From Betaproteobacteria bacterium (lineage in GTDB: Bacteria > Pseudomonadota > Gammaproteobacteria > Burkholderiales > Burkholderiaceae), in assembly GCA_009921765.1 (NCBI GenBank), contig RFXC01000099.1:1-14952 (forward strand): a DNA stretch of 14,952 nucleotides, written 5' to 3'. Below the pieces are notes generated by a model. It saw only the letters and a list, made by a program, of their open reading frames with translations, searched no databases and had not been told where the DNA came from. How positions within the stretch are numbered: the first letter of the stretch is position 1; every line of letters starts with the position of its first letter. The position numbers and the translations under genes were made by a program. Of the stretch, positions 14,557 to 14,952 are shown piece by piece.

Positions 14557-14952
14557 ATGGCCCGTACTCACCAGGAATCCGTAGCCCTTGTCTGTGGCGC
14601 TACGGCCGGCATCGGATTAGCCATTGCATATGCACTGCTCGATGCAGGGGTCAGAAAAATGATGATCGTGGGCCGCAATGCCGATCGTGGCGAGATCGCG
14701 CGCAAGGCGCTCGCTGATCGGCATCCTGAATCCGATGTCCGGTTCGAAGCCGCCGATCTGTCGAGTCCTCAGGCGAGCGCTCGGGTTGTGGGCTGCACGA
14801 TCGAGCACTTCGGTCGCATCGACACCCTGGTGAGCCTGGCTGCGGGCGACCCGATGCCCTGCCTGCTCCATGAAACCCCGATCGAGCGAGTTCCGGAGAT
14901 CATAGGCAGCATCACCTCGGGCATTCTGCTCCCACTGCGGGCTGCGCTGCCG
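14557..14952 (+). CDS. Classical SDR oxidoreductase, 3' truncated by the window
   Basis: An open frame of 132 codons runs to the window end without a stop. The N-terminus SVALVCGATAGIGLAIAYAL carries the TGxxxGIG cofactor loop (Gly14-Gly20). Strand 2 ends VGRN, whose Arg40 suggests NADP(H). DLSS at about 68-71 is the adenine-contacting acidic site, and LVSLAAG stands for the NNAG motif. The catalytic Ser-Tyr-Lys lies beyond the window. The ATG at 14557 is 20 bases after the PRISE gene stop, with GGGAG and GAG upstream. It is probably the next gene of the same operon and might act on a hydroxyl or ketone of the same substrate, but the substrate cannot be judged. Confidence 0.85.
   Translation, partial: MARTHQESVALVCGATAGIGLAIAYALLDAGVRKMMIVGRNADRGEIARKALADRHPESDVRFEAADLSSPQASARVVGCTIEHFGRIDTLVSLAAGDPMPCLLHETPIERVPEIIGSITSGILLPLRAALP

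Overview
The DNA is GC-rich (about 60% by eye) with tightly packed, overlapping genes. A LivK/H/M/G/F-type ABC cassette fused to a CoA-thioester catabolic operon, next to a filamentous-haemagglutinin-like exoprotein followed by an Lcl/DUF1566 lipoprotein, suggests a Gram-negative proteobacterium. A betaproteobacterium (Burkholderiales or Rhodocyclales) is most likely. This taxonomic call is inference from gene content only.

Left part (1-4421, + strand): the 3' end of a large beta-helical exoprotein gene whose start lies outside the window. It contains two copies of a 714-bp (238-residue) repeat. It overlaps by a few bases a lipoprotein gene with a Gly-rich linker and two Lcl_C/DUF1566 domains. 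This looks like a cell-surface module unrelated to the rest. A 153-bp gap (4422-4574) separates it from the next genes, which converge on it.

Middle (4575-7057, - strand): a two-gene unit, an AMP-forming acyl-CoA ligase followed by a two-domain VOC protein resembling methylmalonyl-CoA epimerase. A 202-bp divergent intergenic region (7058-7259) carries a candidate promoter and several perfect palindromes.

Right part (7260-14952, + strand): one apparent operon with a Tat-exported substrate-binding protein, two permeases, two ATPases, a thiolase-fold protein, a DUF35 partner, a PRISE-family (progesterone 5-beta-reductase/iridoid synthase-like) reductase and a truncated classical SDR. Most junctions are short gaps or ATGA/GTGA overlaps.

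Working model (inference): a hydrophobic carboxylate is imported by the ABC system and activated to a CoA thioester by the ligase. It is then processed by SDR-type redox enzymes and cleaved by an Ltp2-like retro-aldolase/DUF35 complex. The thiolase-fold protein appears to have lost all three classical thiolase catalytic residues (Gly83, Tyr346 and Thr378 in their places), which points to aldolase chemistry as in actinobacterial steroid side-chain degradation. The PRISE reductase implies an enone or 1,4-dicarbonyl intermediate. A steroid, bile-acid, terpenoid or phenylpropanoid-like substrate would fit; the actual substrate cannot be read from the sequence. No transcriptional regulator, RNA gene, CRISPR array or insertion sequence was seen, and no gene-free stretch exceeds about 200 bp.
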